A stretch of DNA of 58,698 nucleotides from a virus. Below, piece by piece: positions 49,498 through 58,103 of the stretch. The stretch covers positions 1 through 58,698 of IMG/VR virus record IMGVR_UViG_3300029827_000002; one strand, given 5' to 3'. Each line of letters starts with the position of its first letter. Within the stretch, counting starts at the first letter, position 1. A model generated the notes under the pieces. It ran no database searches. It was given only the letters and a program-made list of their open reading frames with translations, and was not told the origin of the DNA. The position numbers and the translations under genes were made by a program.

Positions 49498-50964
49498 CTA
49501 TTCATTTAAATCAATTAATTCAAAATCAGATATTTCTTTACAAGTTAGTTTTCGATTATAGGTCAAAACTTCAAATTTATATTCTTTTTGATTCTCATGA
49601 TTTATTAATCCATTCATAGGTTGACAATAAGGCGAAAACCCTCTTGATCTATATGTATATTTAAATTTAGCTGATTTAATCCAATGAGGTATTACATTTA
49701 AAATATTTTCATTTATTAGTTCATTTAATGCAGCTTTTCCACCTAAAGGAATATATGGTGTTTGTCCGCTCATAGAAGCATAACCAAGATTTCTATGAAA
49801 TATTGTATATTCATTTTCATAAGTAAGATTTCCATTGCCAAATGTTATATCACCATCTAATTTCACTATTTTAAAATCTTTAATTTCAATTAATTCATTA
49901 TTATTATTTTCTTCTTTTTCTTCATTGGCATCTTTTAGAATTAAAGCAGTTAATTGATTTTTTACATATGTTCTACTTGTTGATTCGATCCTAGCTTCCT
50001 TTGTAACAATCTTAGTTGACATATTATCAATATCACTTATAGCATATTCAGGAAAACAGTTAACTCTATGTCCTCCTATTTCTTCAACGTCATAATAAAT
50101 TGCTAATTTATTAATTGTTACATTAACTACTTTATACCATCCTTCATTAATAGCCATGTCCTCATACTTATAAAGAACTTGACCAATTTGATATTTAGCA
50201 TTTTCTTTTTTAACTTCTTCAATTGATTCATTATTTTCATTATTATTTTCTTCTTCTTCAATTAATTTCATTCTTTCGTCATAACCTTTAGAAACTATTT
50301 CGATTCTTTCGTCATGATCTTTATCAAGTAAAACATTTATTTGATTATAAACATATGATTCATTTGTTGCCTTGATCTTAGCTTCCATTGTTACAATTCT
50401 TGTTGATCCGTTAAGTCGATCAATTTCACCTATACAATATTCAGGATAATTATTTTTTCTATTTCCGCCAATTTCTTCGACATCATAGAATATTCCAAAT
50501 TTATCAATTGTTATGTTTATAACTCGATACCATCCCGAATCATTCGCCATATCTCCACAATTGTAAAGATATTGACCTATTTTATATTTAGAAATTTCTT
50601 TTTTATCTTCTTCAACTTCTTTAACTTCTTCTTTTTTATCTTCAATTTTTTTAAATGCTTTTTCAATTTCATTTTCTCTTATATCTTGTTTGCTTCTCAA
50701 ATATCCATATTTAATTCTATCTTCAATATATTTCAAAGTATAACTGCCAAATTCTTCGTAGCCATTAAAGCTTGTTGCGGCTTTATCAGCTTCTATAATA
50801 CTATCTATTGATATTTGATCTTCCATTGAAAATGTTTTTTCATTTAAATCTTCATACCAAAATTCAGAATATCTCCAACTTTTACCTATTTTCCAAACAT
50901 AAATAATAGCAATGCCTTCTCTTAAAAGTTCTTGAATTTCTTTTGATAATTTTGATAATGTCAT
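49498..50964 (-). CDS. Large early protein with internal ~90-residue duplication
   Basis: 488 residues and the first gene behind promoter copy C. It contains two homologous modules of about 90 residues near 125-215 and 260-350, each with KYxIGQxLY, W-Y-x-V-x-N, FYDVEEIGG-like and IVTxEAxI segments. These are separated by a Lys/Glu-rich linker and followed by a distinct C-domain. I recognise no family. The modular repeat suggests a binding scaffold or inhibitor. Confidence 0.7.
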   Translation of the reverse strand: MTLSKLSKEIQELLREGIAIIYVWKIGKSWRYSEFWYEDLNEKTFSMEDQISIDSIIEADKAATSFNGYEEFGSYTLKYIEDRIKYGYLRSKQDIRENEIEKAFKKIEDKKEEVKEVEEDKKEISKYKIGQYLYNCGDMANDSGWYRVINITIDKFGIFYDVEEIGGNRKNNYPEYCIGEIDRLNGSTRIVTMEAKIKATNESYVYNQINVLLDKDHDERIEIVSKGYDERMKLIEEEENNNENNESIEEVKKENAKYQIGQVLYKYEDMAINEGWYKVVNVTINKLAIYYDVEEIGGHRVNCFPEYAISDIDNMSTKIVTKEARIESTSRTYVKNQLTALILKDANEEKEENNNNELIEIKDFKIVKLDGDITFGNGNLTYENEYTIFHRNLGYASMSGQTPYIPLGGKAALNELINENILNVIPHWIKSAKFKYTYRSRGFSPYCQPMNGLINHENQKEYKFEVLTYNRKLTCKEISDFELIDLNE

Positions 50965-51011
50965 AATATATCTGCCTCCTTAAGGTTTTTTTTGTTTTTC
51001 TCTATGACTCT

Positions 51012-51040
51012 ATTATATTACATGGAATCTATTTTGTCAA
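51012..51040 (-). promoter_or_regulatory. Sigma-A promoter, copy C
   Basis: On the minus strand TTGACA (51035-51040), 17 bp, TATAAT (51012-51017). It drives the 488-residue gene. The downstream GAGTCATAGA stretch is shared with copy B. Confidence 0.9.
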
Positions 51041-51047
51041 TAAGAAC

Positions 51048-51210
51048 ATAAAAAAAAGATACATTTTCATGTATCTATCTAAAAATTCGTATTTATTAAA
51101 TCATTTACTTACTTAATATTTAGCTGGTCGCTCTAGCTAAATATACCTTTTATAAGGAGACAGAATATGATTAAATTGAAATTTAATTATATTCTGGTTT
51201 AAATACTACA
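51048..51210 (-). ncRNA. Putative structured small RNA, about 160 nt
   Basis: A promoter (copy D) at 51217-51245 reads, on the minus strand, into three hairpins and no good ORF. The hairpins are at 51161-51196 (8+8 bp, one mismatch), 51116-51144 (10-bp perfect ATATTTAGCT/AGCTAAATAT, 9-nt loop) and 51057-51076 (terminator stem with eight T). The loop of the second contains GAGCGACC-like bases on that strand. Its role is unknown: a regulatory or antisense RNA would fit. Confidence 0.65.
51057..51076 (-). terminator. Terminator of the putative small RNA
   Basis: AGATACAT-TTTC-ATGTATCT; minus-strand T-run follows directly. It ends before promoter copy C. Confidence 0.85.
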
Positions 51211-51216
51211 GCCTCT

Positions 51217-51245
51217 ATTATATTACATTGATTCTATTTTGTCAA
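51217..51245 (-). promoter_or_regulatory. Sigma-A promoter, copy D
   Basis: On the minus strand TTGACA (51240-51245), 17 bp, TATAAT (51217-51222). Drives the putative small RNA. Confidence 0.88.
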
Positions 51246-51353
51246 TAAGATTTATGATTTATGCAATTATATATAATTAATTTTACAATAGTTTTTATTC
51301 CATTATTATTGTAACTATGGTAGAATTATATTAAATGATTTTTGGAGGCTAAA

Positions 51354-51518
51354 ATGAAAAATAATAAAAAAGAAGCTCGAACTTATTTATTAACAAAAGA
51401 TATCATTGAAGCGATTGAAAAAGCTTCAAATATTAATAAGATCGGCGATAGTAAAAACACTATTGTAAAAAAATGTATTATATTTGGATTGAAAGAATTA
51501 TACGATATTCAAATATAA
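51354..51518 (+). CDS. Small ribbon-helix-helix-like protein, 54 aa
   Basis: MKNNKKEARTYLLTKDIIEA start with TTGGAGG upstream; RHH-like TYLLTKDIIEAIEKAS and TIVKKCIIFGLKELY. It is first in the FtsK operon. Autoregulator or plasmid-type DNA-binding (ParG/Arc-like) are options. Confidence 0.65.
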   Translation: MKNNKKEARTYLLTKDIIEAIEKASNINKIGDSKNTIVKKCIIFGLKELYDIQI

Positions 51519-51541
51519 AAATAAAGAAAGGATAAAATATA

Positions 51542-51958
51542 ATGAAAAATTTATTTAATGGCCTTAAAAGTTTAATTTTAAGACCAAAATTAGTTAAAAT
51601 AATATTTTTAGTTGTAATAATTGTATTTATGTATAACATTTATAATATTTTACAAACTGAAAAAAATCCAGCATATTATTTTTGTTTTTATCTTGCCATT
51701 CCTGCTTATTTATATATTCTAGGAATGATTAACCAAGAAAAAGAAGAAAAAATGTCAGTTAAAGAAAATTCTTTGCCTGCAGTTCAAGAAAATAATATTC
51801 CAGTTGATGAATTTAATGATCAACAAAATGACATAGATAAATTAGAAAAACGAATTATAAAAACCTCAAGAACTGAAGAAATAGAAACAATATATTTTAG
51901 AGGTGGACAGGCATATAGAAACAAAGAAACATATTACTTTAATAGGGAGGGAAATTAA
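51542..51958 (+). CDS. Two-pass membrane protein, 138 aa
   Basis: Two hydrophobic segments near residues 18-40 (IIFLVVIIVFMYNIYNIL) and 45-63, then a soluble acidic tail of about 70 residues. AGAAAGGA site. It and the next gene form a membrane pair upstream of the FtsK/TcpA-like ATPase, as in plasmid or integrative-element transfer regions (inference). Confidence 0.7.
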   Translation: MKNLFNGLKSLILRPKLVKIIFLVVIIVFMYNIYNILQTEKNPAYYFCFYLAIPAYLYILGMINQEKEEKMSVKENSLPAVQENNIPVDEFNDQQNDIDKLEKRIIKTSRTEEIETIYFRGGQAYRNKETYYFNREGN

Positions 51959-52198
51959 ATGTTATTTTCAAATGTAATAGAGAACTTAATTAATAGTTTA
52001 ACAGGGTCTATTTCACTATGTATTGCCGTTCTAGGCGTTGTGGCAATAGCATGGTACGTTATAAACTCAAAATTTAAATTTTTATCAGCAGTTCTAACAT
52101 TTTTGTTGATAGCGATTTTAAGCTATTTGGCTTTTAATCCAAATTTAATTCAAGAAATAGGTGGAAAATTATTTTTTATGATATATGAAGGGATCTGA
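51959..52198 (+). CDS. Two-pass membrane protein, 79 aa
   Basis: Begins one base after the previous stop with GGGAGGG upstream. Segments SISLCIAVLGVVAIAWYV and FLSAVLTFLLIAILSYLAF span the membrane. Resembles small VirB2/TcpE-type partners in size and topology; not demonstrated. Confidence 0.7.
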   Translation: MLFSNVIENLINSLTGSISLCIAVLGVVAIAWYVINSKFKFLSAVLTFLLIAILSYLAFNPNLIQEIGGKLFFMIYEGI

Positions 52199-52203
52199 TT
52201 AAA

Positions 52204-54033
52204 TTGAAAATTTTAAATAAAAAAAATAAGCCTAAAAAAAAATTAAGCACTATTATAATTAAATTCTTTGTTAAATACCTAATGGTAGCTCTAAAATTTA
52301 TATTTAGAGCTACCATTAAAGGTTTTACCTCGGATCAATGTATACTATTTAAAAATAGAAAGAAGATTAAAATTATAAACTTTATATCCCTAAGTATTAT
52401 TTTAATTTTATCATATTTTAATATAGCATGGGTTAAATTAATCTTTTTTTTCACTTTAAAAGGATTTATTTTAATGTTGCATAATTCTAAGCAAAATATT
52501 AAAACGCTTAAAATTAAGCAAAAATATAAGAGATTATCGAATGAATTTTTTGATAACAAATTAGAGGTTGTTTATTTTGATAATGAAAAAATAACAATAA
52601 TATCAAATGAATTAACTATTGAGGATATTATTAAGTCTAAAAGTAAGTTTGAATTATTCTTTAATAGAAAGATATCTTTTATAAAAAATCAACAAAAGAA
52701 TCTTAGGTATATTGATCTATATTTTTCAAAAGAAACAAAATTTAAGGATTGTTATCCTTTTGAAGAATATATAAATAAAATAGATGAAAAAGAAATAAAA
52801 AATAAATCAATTCCAGCAGTTATTGGAGTTGATGAAAAAGAAAACACTGTAATAATTGACTTTGCAAAAGTAAAAAATTTGTTTATAGCTGGTGAACCCG
52901 GTGGAGGAAAATCCGTTTTAACAAATGTCATAATACAATCGTTAATGATCTTAAACAATAATATTATGTTTATCATGGTCGATCTAAAAGAAGGAGTAGA
53001 GTTAAGCGATTATGATAATTTTAGAAATACTATAGTTGTCAGTAATACAAAAGAGCTATGCAGCATAATAAATAAAATAAATGAAATCATGATCGATAGA
53101 TTACAAAGAATTAGAAAAATGGACAACTGCAAAAATTATTTTGACTATAATAATAAAAAAAATACCGAAAACATGTCGGAAATTTTTCTGATAATTGATG
53201 AATTAGCCGAAATAAAGTTAAATTCATCCAGTAAGGGGCGATCAGAAGAGGAGACACAACTATTACAAATAGGTCAAAAAGCACGAGCCGCCGGGATATA
53301 TATCGTCGGAGCTACACAAAGACCGAGTGGAGAACAAATAAATACAGATTTTAGAGCTATATTTCAAAAGGCGATATCTTTCTGTATTTCAACAAAAGAA
53401 ACCCAGCGAATGACTAAAGTTCCAGACACTGAAAAATTAAAGCCTGGTGAATTTAAAACTAATATCTGGAATCAAACTTCAAGAATTTATAAAGCTTTTT
53501 TAGTAGATTCCAAACATAATAAAATTTATTATGATTTAAAACATGTTCTAAAAGATGAAAAAATACTCATAAATATACTGGAAAAAAAGAAAACTAAACA
53601 CTATAATTTCTTCCAAAGAATAGTTAACAAGTTTAACAAAGGTTATGACAAAAAGTTAGTACAAGCCTTTGATTGGTACAATTATTTAAAAACTGTTCCT
53701 AGCTCAGTAAAAATGCAGATTTCAGAGATTAAAAAATTAGTACAAAATGATAATAATTCCATAGAAAATCCTCAAATTCAACATGGGGATAACTACTTTT
53801 TACTTTTAAAATTTTTGCTGGAAAATAAACAGGAAAATAATTTGATTCCAGCAAGCAATAAAATAATAAAATCTTTGAAATTATCCGAAAGAAAAAAGAA
53901 AGAATTATTAACAAAAGCACTCGAAGAAAATTATATTAAAAAAAGAGGAAAAACAAGATTTGAGATAAATGATTGTGAAAAGTGGAATGATATTAAAGAA
54001 TCTATTAAAACAAAACCTACCAAACCCAACTAA
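52204..54033 (+). CDS. FtsK/SpoIIIE-type DNA translocase (TcpA-like)
   Basis: 609 residues from TTG 52204 after AAGGGATC. Two N-terminal transmembrane segments (about 17-40, 57-90) are followed by Walker A GEPGGGKS (230-237), Walker B FLIIDELAE, and GQKARAAGIYIVGATQRP (sensor region). The C-terminal ~100 residues form a winged-helix-like DNA-binding part. It is the type used as coupling protein in conjugative plasmids (TcpA) or ICEs (Orf21). No relaxase or VirB4 was seen here. It is terminated by a 15-bp stem at 54037. Confidence 0.88.
   Translation: MKILNKKNKPKKKLSTIIIKFFVKYLMVALKFIFRATIKGFTSDQCILFKNRKKIKIINFISLSIILILSYFNIAWVKLIFFFTLKGFILMLHNSKQNIKTLKIKQKYKRLSNEFFDNKLEVVYFDNEKITIISNELTIEDIIKSKSKFELFFNRKISFIKNQQKNLRYIDLYFSKETKFKDCYPFEEYINKIDEKEIKNKSIPAVIGVDEKENTVIIDFAKVKNLFIAGEPGGGKSVLTNVIIQSLMILNNNIMFIMVDLKEGVELSDYDNFRNTIVVSNTKELCSIINKINEIMIDRLQRIRKMDNCKNYFDYNNKKNTENMSEIFLIIDELAEIKLNSSSKGRSEEETQLLQIGQKARAAGIYIVGATQRPSGEQINTDFRAIFQKAISFCISTKETQRMTKVPDTEKLKPGEFKTNIWNQTSRIYKAFLVDSKHNKIYYDLKHVLKDEKILINILEKKKTKHYNFFQRIVNKFNKGYDKKLVQAFDWYNYLKTVPSSVKMQISEIKKLVQNDNNSIENPQIQHGDNYFLLLKFLLENKQENNLIPASNKIIKSLKLSERKKKELLTKALEENYIKKRGKTRFEINDCEKWNDIKESIKTKPTKPN
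52281..52317. repeat. 15-bp perfect inverted repeat inside ftsK-like gene
   Basis: AATGGTAGCTCTAAA (52281-52295) and its complement (52303-52317) with a seven-base loop. It lies within the N-terminal membrane-segment coding region. A chance 15-bp perfect repeat is unlikely in coding DNA. Confidence 0.85.
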
Positions 54034-54036
54034 TTT

Positions 54037-54081
54037 AAAATTGATGTTATCTTTTTAACTCTGAGGATAACATCAATTTTT
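54037..54081 (+). terminator. Terminator of the FtsK operon
   Basis: A 15-bp perfect stem AAAATTGATGTTATC/GATAACATCAATTTT with TTTTTT downstream. Confidence 0.92.
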
Positions 54082-54163
54082 TATTCTAGTTACATGCCAG
54101 TTACATGATGCAATAAATTCCTTTTAATTGAAAAAAGTATTTCCATTTATATAATAATCTAGC

Positions 54164-54579
54164 TGTTACCTTACAATTTATAGAAGGTAACACTAACATT
54201 TTCATAAGTTAGATAAATTCAAGCTTAAAAAGCCTATTATATATATATATATTACTGTTACTTTTTTAAATATTATAAGGTAACACAAACTAGAATAGTC
54301 ATAATCATATTTTCATTGATTTTGTTACCTTGTAACCCAAAATAAATAATGCTTTTCACATGGGGACACTTCCAAATATTTCTAAATAAGTCTATATATA
54401 AGTCTATAACTTAAATACAATTTTTGTTTATATCAAATTATATACTATTCTATATATAGTTATATGCATCTTTTTTTTGGGTTACAAGGTAACACGCTAT
54501 TCAACACTAGTCTATCACTGTATTGTAGCTGTTACCAATAAAGGTAACACAAAGGTAACAGCAATTCAAAAAGGTAACA
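54164..54579. repeat. GGTAACA repeat region, candidate origin/operator
   Basis: Nine GGTAACA copies: 54186, 54279, 54488, 54543, 54554, 54573 direct, and 54164, 54323, 54530 inverted. TTTTGGGTTACAAGGTAACA occurs at 54475-54494 and as its exact complement at 54323-54342. Region 54082-54682 holds no gene. It lies upstream of the HTH and replication ATPase genes, as in iteron origins; an operator array for the HTH protein is the alternative. Confidence 0.75.
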
Positions 54580-54615
54580 GTAAAAAAATGTAATAAAAAT
54601 TGCTATTATTTATAC

Positions 54616-54644
54616 TTGATAAATATTATTAATATCTATATAAT
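54616..54644 (+). promoter_or_regulatory. Promoter of the replication operon
   Basis: TTGATA (54616-54621), 17 bp, TATAAT (54639-54644), 39 bp before the HTH gene start. Confidence 0.88.
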
Positions 54645-54682
54645 ATAAATACGAAAAAAACAAAATAAAGAGGTGAAATTAA

Positions 54683-54943
54683 ATGAATGGAAAATATTTT
54701 GATTATTTGTTAAGTTTAAAAGGTTTGAAAAGGAAAAATGTAGCACAAAAATTAGGAATAGCCCAAACAACTTTAAACAAAAAAATAAAAGGTGATATAA
54801 GAATAACACTTGAAGAAATAATATCTATTATGAAATTACTTAATATGTCTTTTGACGAAATATTTATAAAATGCAATAATAATTCAACCAATATGGAGAC
54901 AAGAGGTGGAGTTAATGAAAACTTCCATAGTTCAAAATTATGA
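54683..54943 (+). CDS. XRE-family HTH regulator
   Basis: 86 residues; GLKRKNVAQKLGIAQTTLNK is the helix-turn-helix. The ribosome site is AGAGGTG. The first gene of the wrapping operon and overlapping the replication ATPase gene by 29 bases. Likely binds the GGTAACA repeats or the promoter and may set copy number. Confidence 0.85.
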   Translation: MNGKYFDYLLSLKGLKRKNVAQKLGIAQTTLNKKIKGDIRITLEEIISIMKLLNMSFDEIFIKCNNNSTNMETRGGVNENFHSSKL

Positions 54944-56696
54944 AGAAAAAATGTATGTTAAAACTGTAATATATGCTAAAAATTCAGAAACTTATAGCAT
55001 ATCAAATTTTATAATGGAAGCCGAAGAAATAATACAATCAAATGATTCAATCGAATTACATATAAAATTTAAAAGAAAAAAATTACTCAATGATACTAAT
55101 GAACAAATTTTAATATTTACAAGTGATGATTTTCAAGATACAAAAAAATTTCGCAAAAAAATGAATAGCCAAAACATGGAATATATGTTTACAGGAAATG
55201 ATGCTGATCTAGAATATATAAAATCTAAAATTGTTTTAGGATGTGAAATAAATAAAATAGGACTCAATTATATTGGATTGGTTAAAAATAAAGATCAATG
55301 GCAATATATTGATAAAAAAGGAAATAATCAATTTATAACTTTAGACAATAATATTTTAAATTCTAATTTTGATTTGGATGAATTACCCACTGAAGATGAA
55401 TTAAAAGAAATTGCTAAAGGTCTATTTAATTTTAATGATAACAATATAGTATATCCCTCTTTATGCTCAGCAGTAAATTGCATTTTAAATGAAAGATTAT
55501 TTAATCTAAAAATTAAAATACCTATATTAAATATGACTGGTGAGAGTGGATCAGGTAAAAGCACGACATTTGAAACAATTATATCTAATATATGTCATTG
55601 CGAAAAGCCAGAAGTAGCAGCTAATATTAAGGAATTTGCGGCTGTTAGGCTATTATCTTCAAGTAATATAATTCCTTTTACAATCGAAGAATACAAAGAA
55701 TATAAATTAAATAGTCATAGAAGAGATTTAATTTCGGCTCTTGTTCGATCTGTTTACGACAAGCATAATACAAGGCGTGGGAAAATGGATCAGTCATTAA
55801 ATGATTATAATTTAATTGCACCAATGATAATTGTTGGTGAATCTTCATTTGACGAGACAGCAATCAAAGAAAGAACTATTGTTATTATGTTTTCTAAAAA
55901 CAATTTGAAAGAAGAATACAATAAATCAATGACATTATTAAAAAACAACTCAGATATACTTTATAAATTAGGAAACTTAATATTAAAAGAAGTAATAAAC
56001 GTTGAAGATAAAACCATCACTGAAATATATAAAAATTATATAAATTTCAATGATGATTTTCCCGACAGAATAAAATCTAACGTATCAATATCAATGATAT
56101 CTTATCATATTTTACATAAAATTTTTAGTAAAATTTGTAACATGAAACCTGAAAAAGAAGTTTTTGAAATAATAAAAACTTCTCAAAAAGAATTTAATTT
56201 AAATGATGCTCCAATAATCTCAGTTGTAGAAAATACTTTTGAAATTATTTCAAATATGATTGAAGAACAAATATTAAAAGAAAGGTTTGATTATGTATTA
56301 AAAGATCAAACAATATGTTTAAGACTTCCAATAGTTTACAATAAAATAACAAAATATATAAAAGAATATAATATTCAATCTGAAGTATATAACAAAAAAA
56401 GTTCATTTGCTAGTCAAGTAGAAAGAAGTCAATATTTTATAAGCAAAAATACAGCAATAAGAGCCGAATGGAATAATAAAACACCATCATCTTGTAAGAA
56501 GTGTTATGTTTTTGATCTTGAAAAAATAGCTGCATCAATTGATTTTTGTTTATGTCAATCTAATGAAGATATAATTAATGAAGAAAATAAAAATAAAACC
56601 CCTTATTTATTCGATAAGGACAAATTTTCTTTAGAAGGAATTAAAAATGATTTACCAATGTTAGATGATTTACCATTGCCGCCTAAAATAAAATAA
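54915..56696 (+). CDS. P-loop replication ATPase/helicase-like protein
   Basis: ATG 54915 follows AGAGGTGGAG; a GTG at 54906 lies in this site. 593 residues, with Walker A GESGSGKST at about 209-217, an IIPFTIEEYKEY Walker B-like Glu segment and MIIVGESSFDETAIKERT with a candidate sensor/Arg-finger. This matches DUF927/SF3-like or AAA+ helicases of phages and mobile elements. The N-terminal ~180 residues may be the DNA- or primase-partner domain. It probably unwinds the origin. Confidence 0.8.
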   Translation: MKTSIVQNYEEKMYVKTVIYAKNSETYSISNFIMEAEEIIQSNDSIELHIKFKRKKLLNDTNEQILIFTSDDFQDTKKFRKKMNSQNMEYMFTGNDADLEYIKSKIVLGCEINKIGLNYIGLVKNKDQWQYIDKKGNNQFITLDNNILNSNFDLDELPTEDELKEIAKGLFNFNDNNIVYPSLCSAVNCILNERLFNLKIKIPILNMTGESGSGKSTTFETIISNICHCEKPEVAANIKEFAAVRLLSSSNIIPFTIEEYKEYKLNSHRRDLISALVRSVYDKHNTRRGKMDQSLNDYNLIAPMIIVGESSFDETAIKERTIVIMFSKNNLKEEYNKSMTLLKNNSDILYKLGNLILKEVINVEDKTITEIYKNYINFNDDFPDRIKSNVSISMISYHILHKIFSKICNMKPEKEVFEIIKTSQKEFNLNDAPIISVVENTFEIISNMIEEQILKERFDYVLKDQTICLRLPIVYNKITKYIKEYNIQSEVYNKKSSFASQVERSQYFISKNTAIRAEWNNKTPSSCKKCYVFDLEKIAASIDFCLCQSNEDIINEENKNKTPYLFDKDKFSLEGIKNDLPMLDDLPLPPKIK

Positions 56697-56715
56697 AAAA
56701 GGAATGATAAAAACA

Positions 56716-57072
56716 ATGAAAGAAAAAATGAAAGCAATGATATTAAATTTATTAAAAGAAAGGAGCGAAGGTATAAGCTTCGCTCAAATAGAAGATATGT
56801 TTGAAGACAACAATATTAACTATAATGGAGATAATGTTGTTGGTCCATCAAGATATAAAAATATGTATTATTGGATTAATATGTCAGATGAATTTTCAGA
56901 GGCAATAATAGAACTTAAAGAAGAAGATAAGATAAAACTTAGTGTTTGTAATGTCATAATATATATGGCAGATGGAAAAATAATTAAATATCCATTAGCA
57001 AGAAAAGCCATTCAATATGAAGAGCCGCATTGGCTTCCAGTTATTATAAAAATGAAAGAGGTGAAAATATGA
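56716..57072 (+). CDS. Hypothetical winged-helix-like protein
   Basis: About 118 residues; the start could be 56704, 56716 or later. AILNLLKERSEGISFAQIED at the N-terminus looks like a winged helix, while the tail is mixed. It follows the replication ATPase. Function unknown. Confidence 0.65.
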   Translation: MKEKMKAMILNLLKERSEGISFAQIEDMFEDNNINYNGDNVVGPSRYKNMYYWINMSDEFSEAIIELKEEDKIKLSVCNVIIYMADGKIIKYPLARKAIQYEEPHWLPVIIKMKEVKI

Positions 57073-57317
57073 ACTTTATAAAATTAAAGCAAATCAATGA
57101 AGATGCAAAATTAATCAATTTTTTCTTTTCAGGTCAATTAACAAAAGACTATGAAATAAAAGTTGATTCAAAAAAATTTGAAGTAGATAAACTTAATATT
57201 GCTTTAAATCAATTATATGAAAATAGCAAGTTAAGGCAACAATGGGAAGCTAAGAAAGAAGGGAAATTTATTGTTATCAGTCAATTGGATATCAATAAAA
57301 ATCTTAAAAAAAATTAA
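57069..57317 (+). CDS. Hypothetical protein, 82 aa
   Basis: Start ATG 57069 with GAGGTG upstream; the frame opens at a TTG at 57030. FIKLKQINEDAKLINFFFSG and EVDKLNIALNQLYENSKL. Coupled to the preceding gene by a four-base overlap. No family recognised. Confidence 0.65.
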   Translation: MNFIKLKQINEDAKLINFFFSGQLTKDYEIKVDSKKFEVDKLNIALNQLYENSKLRQQWEAKKEGKFIVISQLDINKNLKKN

Positions 57318-57358
57318 AATAGATTTTTAAAACTGAGAAAAAGAGAGGAGATTTTAAA

Positions 57359-57682
57359 ATGTATATTGAATACTGGATCGATAATAAAGATAGCGAAAAT
57401 GAATTACATTATATGAAGATTTCTAATACTGGAATTATTATTACAGGAATAACAAAAAAAGATACATTTAGACTATTAAAAGAAAGATTAAATCAATTTA
57501 TTACTGATTTTAAACAATTAAAAACAGTTGAAATTGGTAATATTCAAGAAAAGAATTCGCCTTATGAAGAAAAAATTAATATTATTCCTGAAATTATTAA
57601 AAGAGATAGAGATTTTGAGGATTATCTGGAACATAAAATAAGACAAGAAAAAAGAAAGGGGAAATTTACTAATGATAAATGA
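57359..57682 (+). CDS. Hypothetical protein, 107 aa
   Basis: AGAGGAG upstream. Alpha/beta protein with MYIEYWIDNKDSENEL and a C-terminal helix-rich tail (EDYLEHKIRQEKRK). Function unknown. Confidence 0.65.
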   Translation: MYIEYWIDNKDSENELHYMKISNTGIIITGITKKDTFRLLKERLNQFITDFKQLKTVEIGNIQEKNSPYEEKINIIPEIIKRDRDFEDYLEHKIRQEKRKGKFTNDK

Positions 57683-58103
57683 TATAGAAGTTGTAATCTG
57701 TCCTGAATGTTTAGAGGTAGATAAAAAAATAAATTGCTTTCTAAGTGAAAATGAATTTCAATGTAATGACTGTAATACAAAATTTACAATGGAAAATAAT
57801 TATACTGGCAGAATTTCAGATGGATATCATTCATTTAATGAACTGTACTATCATAAAATGATATTATTTTCTACTATTTGTAATATTTATAAAAACAAAT
57901 CTTGGAAAAGTAAATTTCATCATGACGGAACAATGTATAAAAATCATTTTATAGTTGGAGTATTAACTCCAAAAGGTCATTTTAGTTACCATTTTGAGCT
58001 TAAATATTGGGATATGTTTAAAATAGGTATTTATGATAAAGCTCCTAAATGGGATGGTCATGTATCAAAAGATATTGATAGATTGTTGAGTCTATTACCA
58101 TGA
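57672..58103 (+). CDS. Zinc-ribbon protein, 143 aa
   Basis: N-terminal VICPECLEVDKKINCF and CNDCNTKF form CxxC...CxxC. A C-terminal half with HSFNELYYHKMILFSTIC and WKSKFHHDGTMYKNHFIVG is shared in spirit with phage proteins that have a conserved WKSkxH.dG motif (recall). It overlaps the previous gene by 11 bases. Confidence 0.7.
   Translation: MINDIEVVICPECLEVDKKINCFLSENEFQCNDCNTKFTMENNYTGRISDGYHSFNELYYHKMILFSTICNIYKNKSWKSKFHHDGTMYKNHFIVGVLTPKGHFSYHFELKYWDMFKIGIYDKAPKWDGHVSKDIDRLLSLLP

Noticed and set aside
49480-49502. Terminator at AGGGGATTTTATCCCCT
   Set aside because: The hairpin is compact but no T-run follows on either strand, and the genes on both sides look co-transcribed. It may affect RNA stability only.
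54082-54682. tRNA or protein gene in the intergenic region
   Set aside because: No cloverleaf and no ORF of useful length; repeats dominate.
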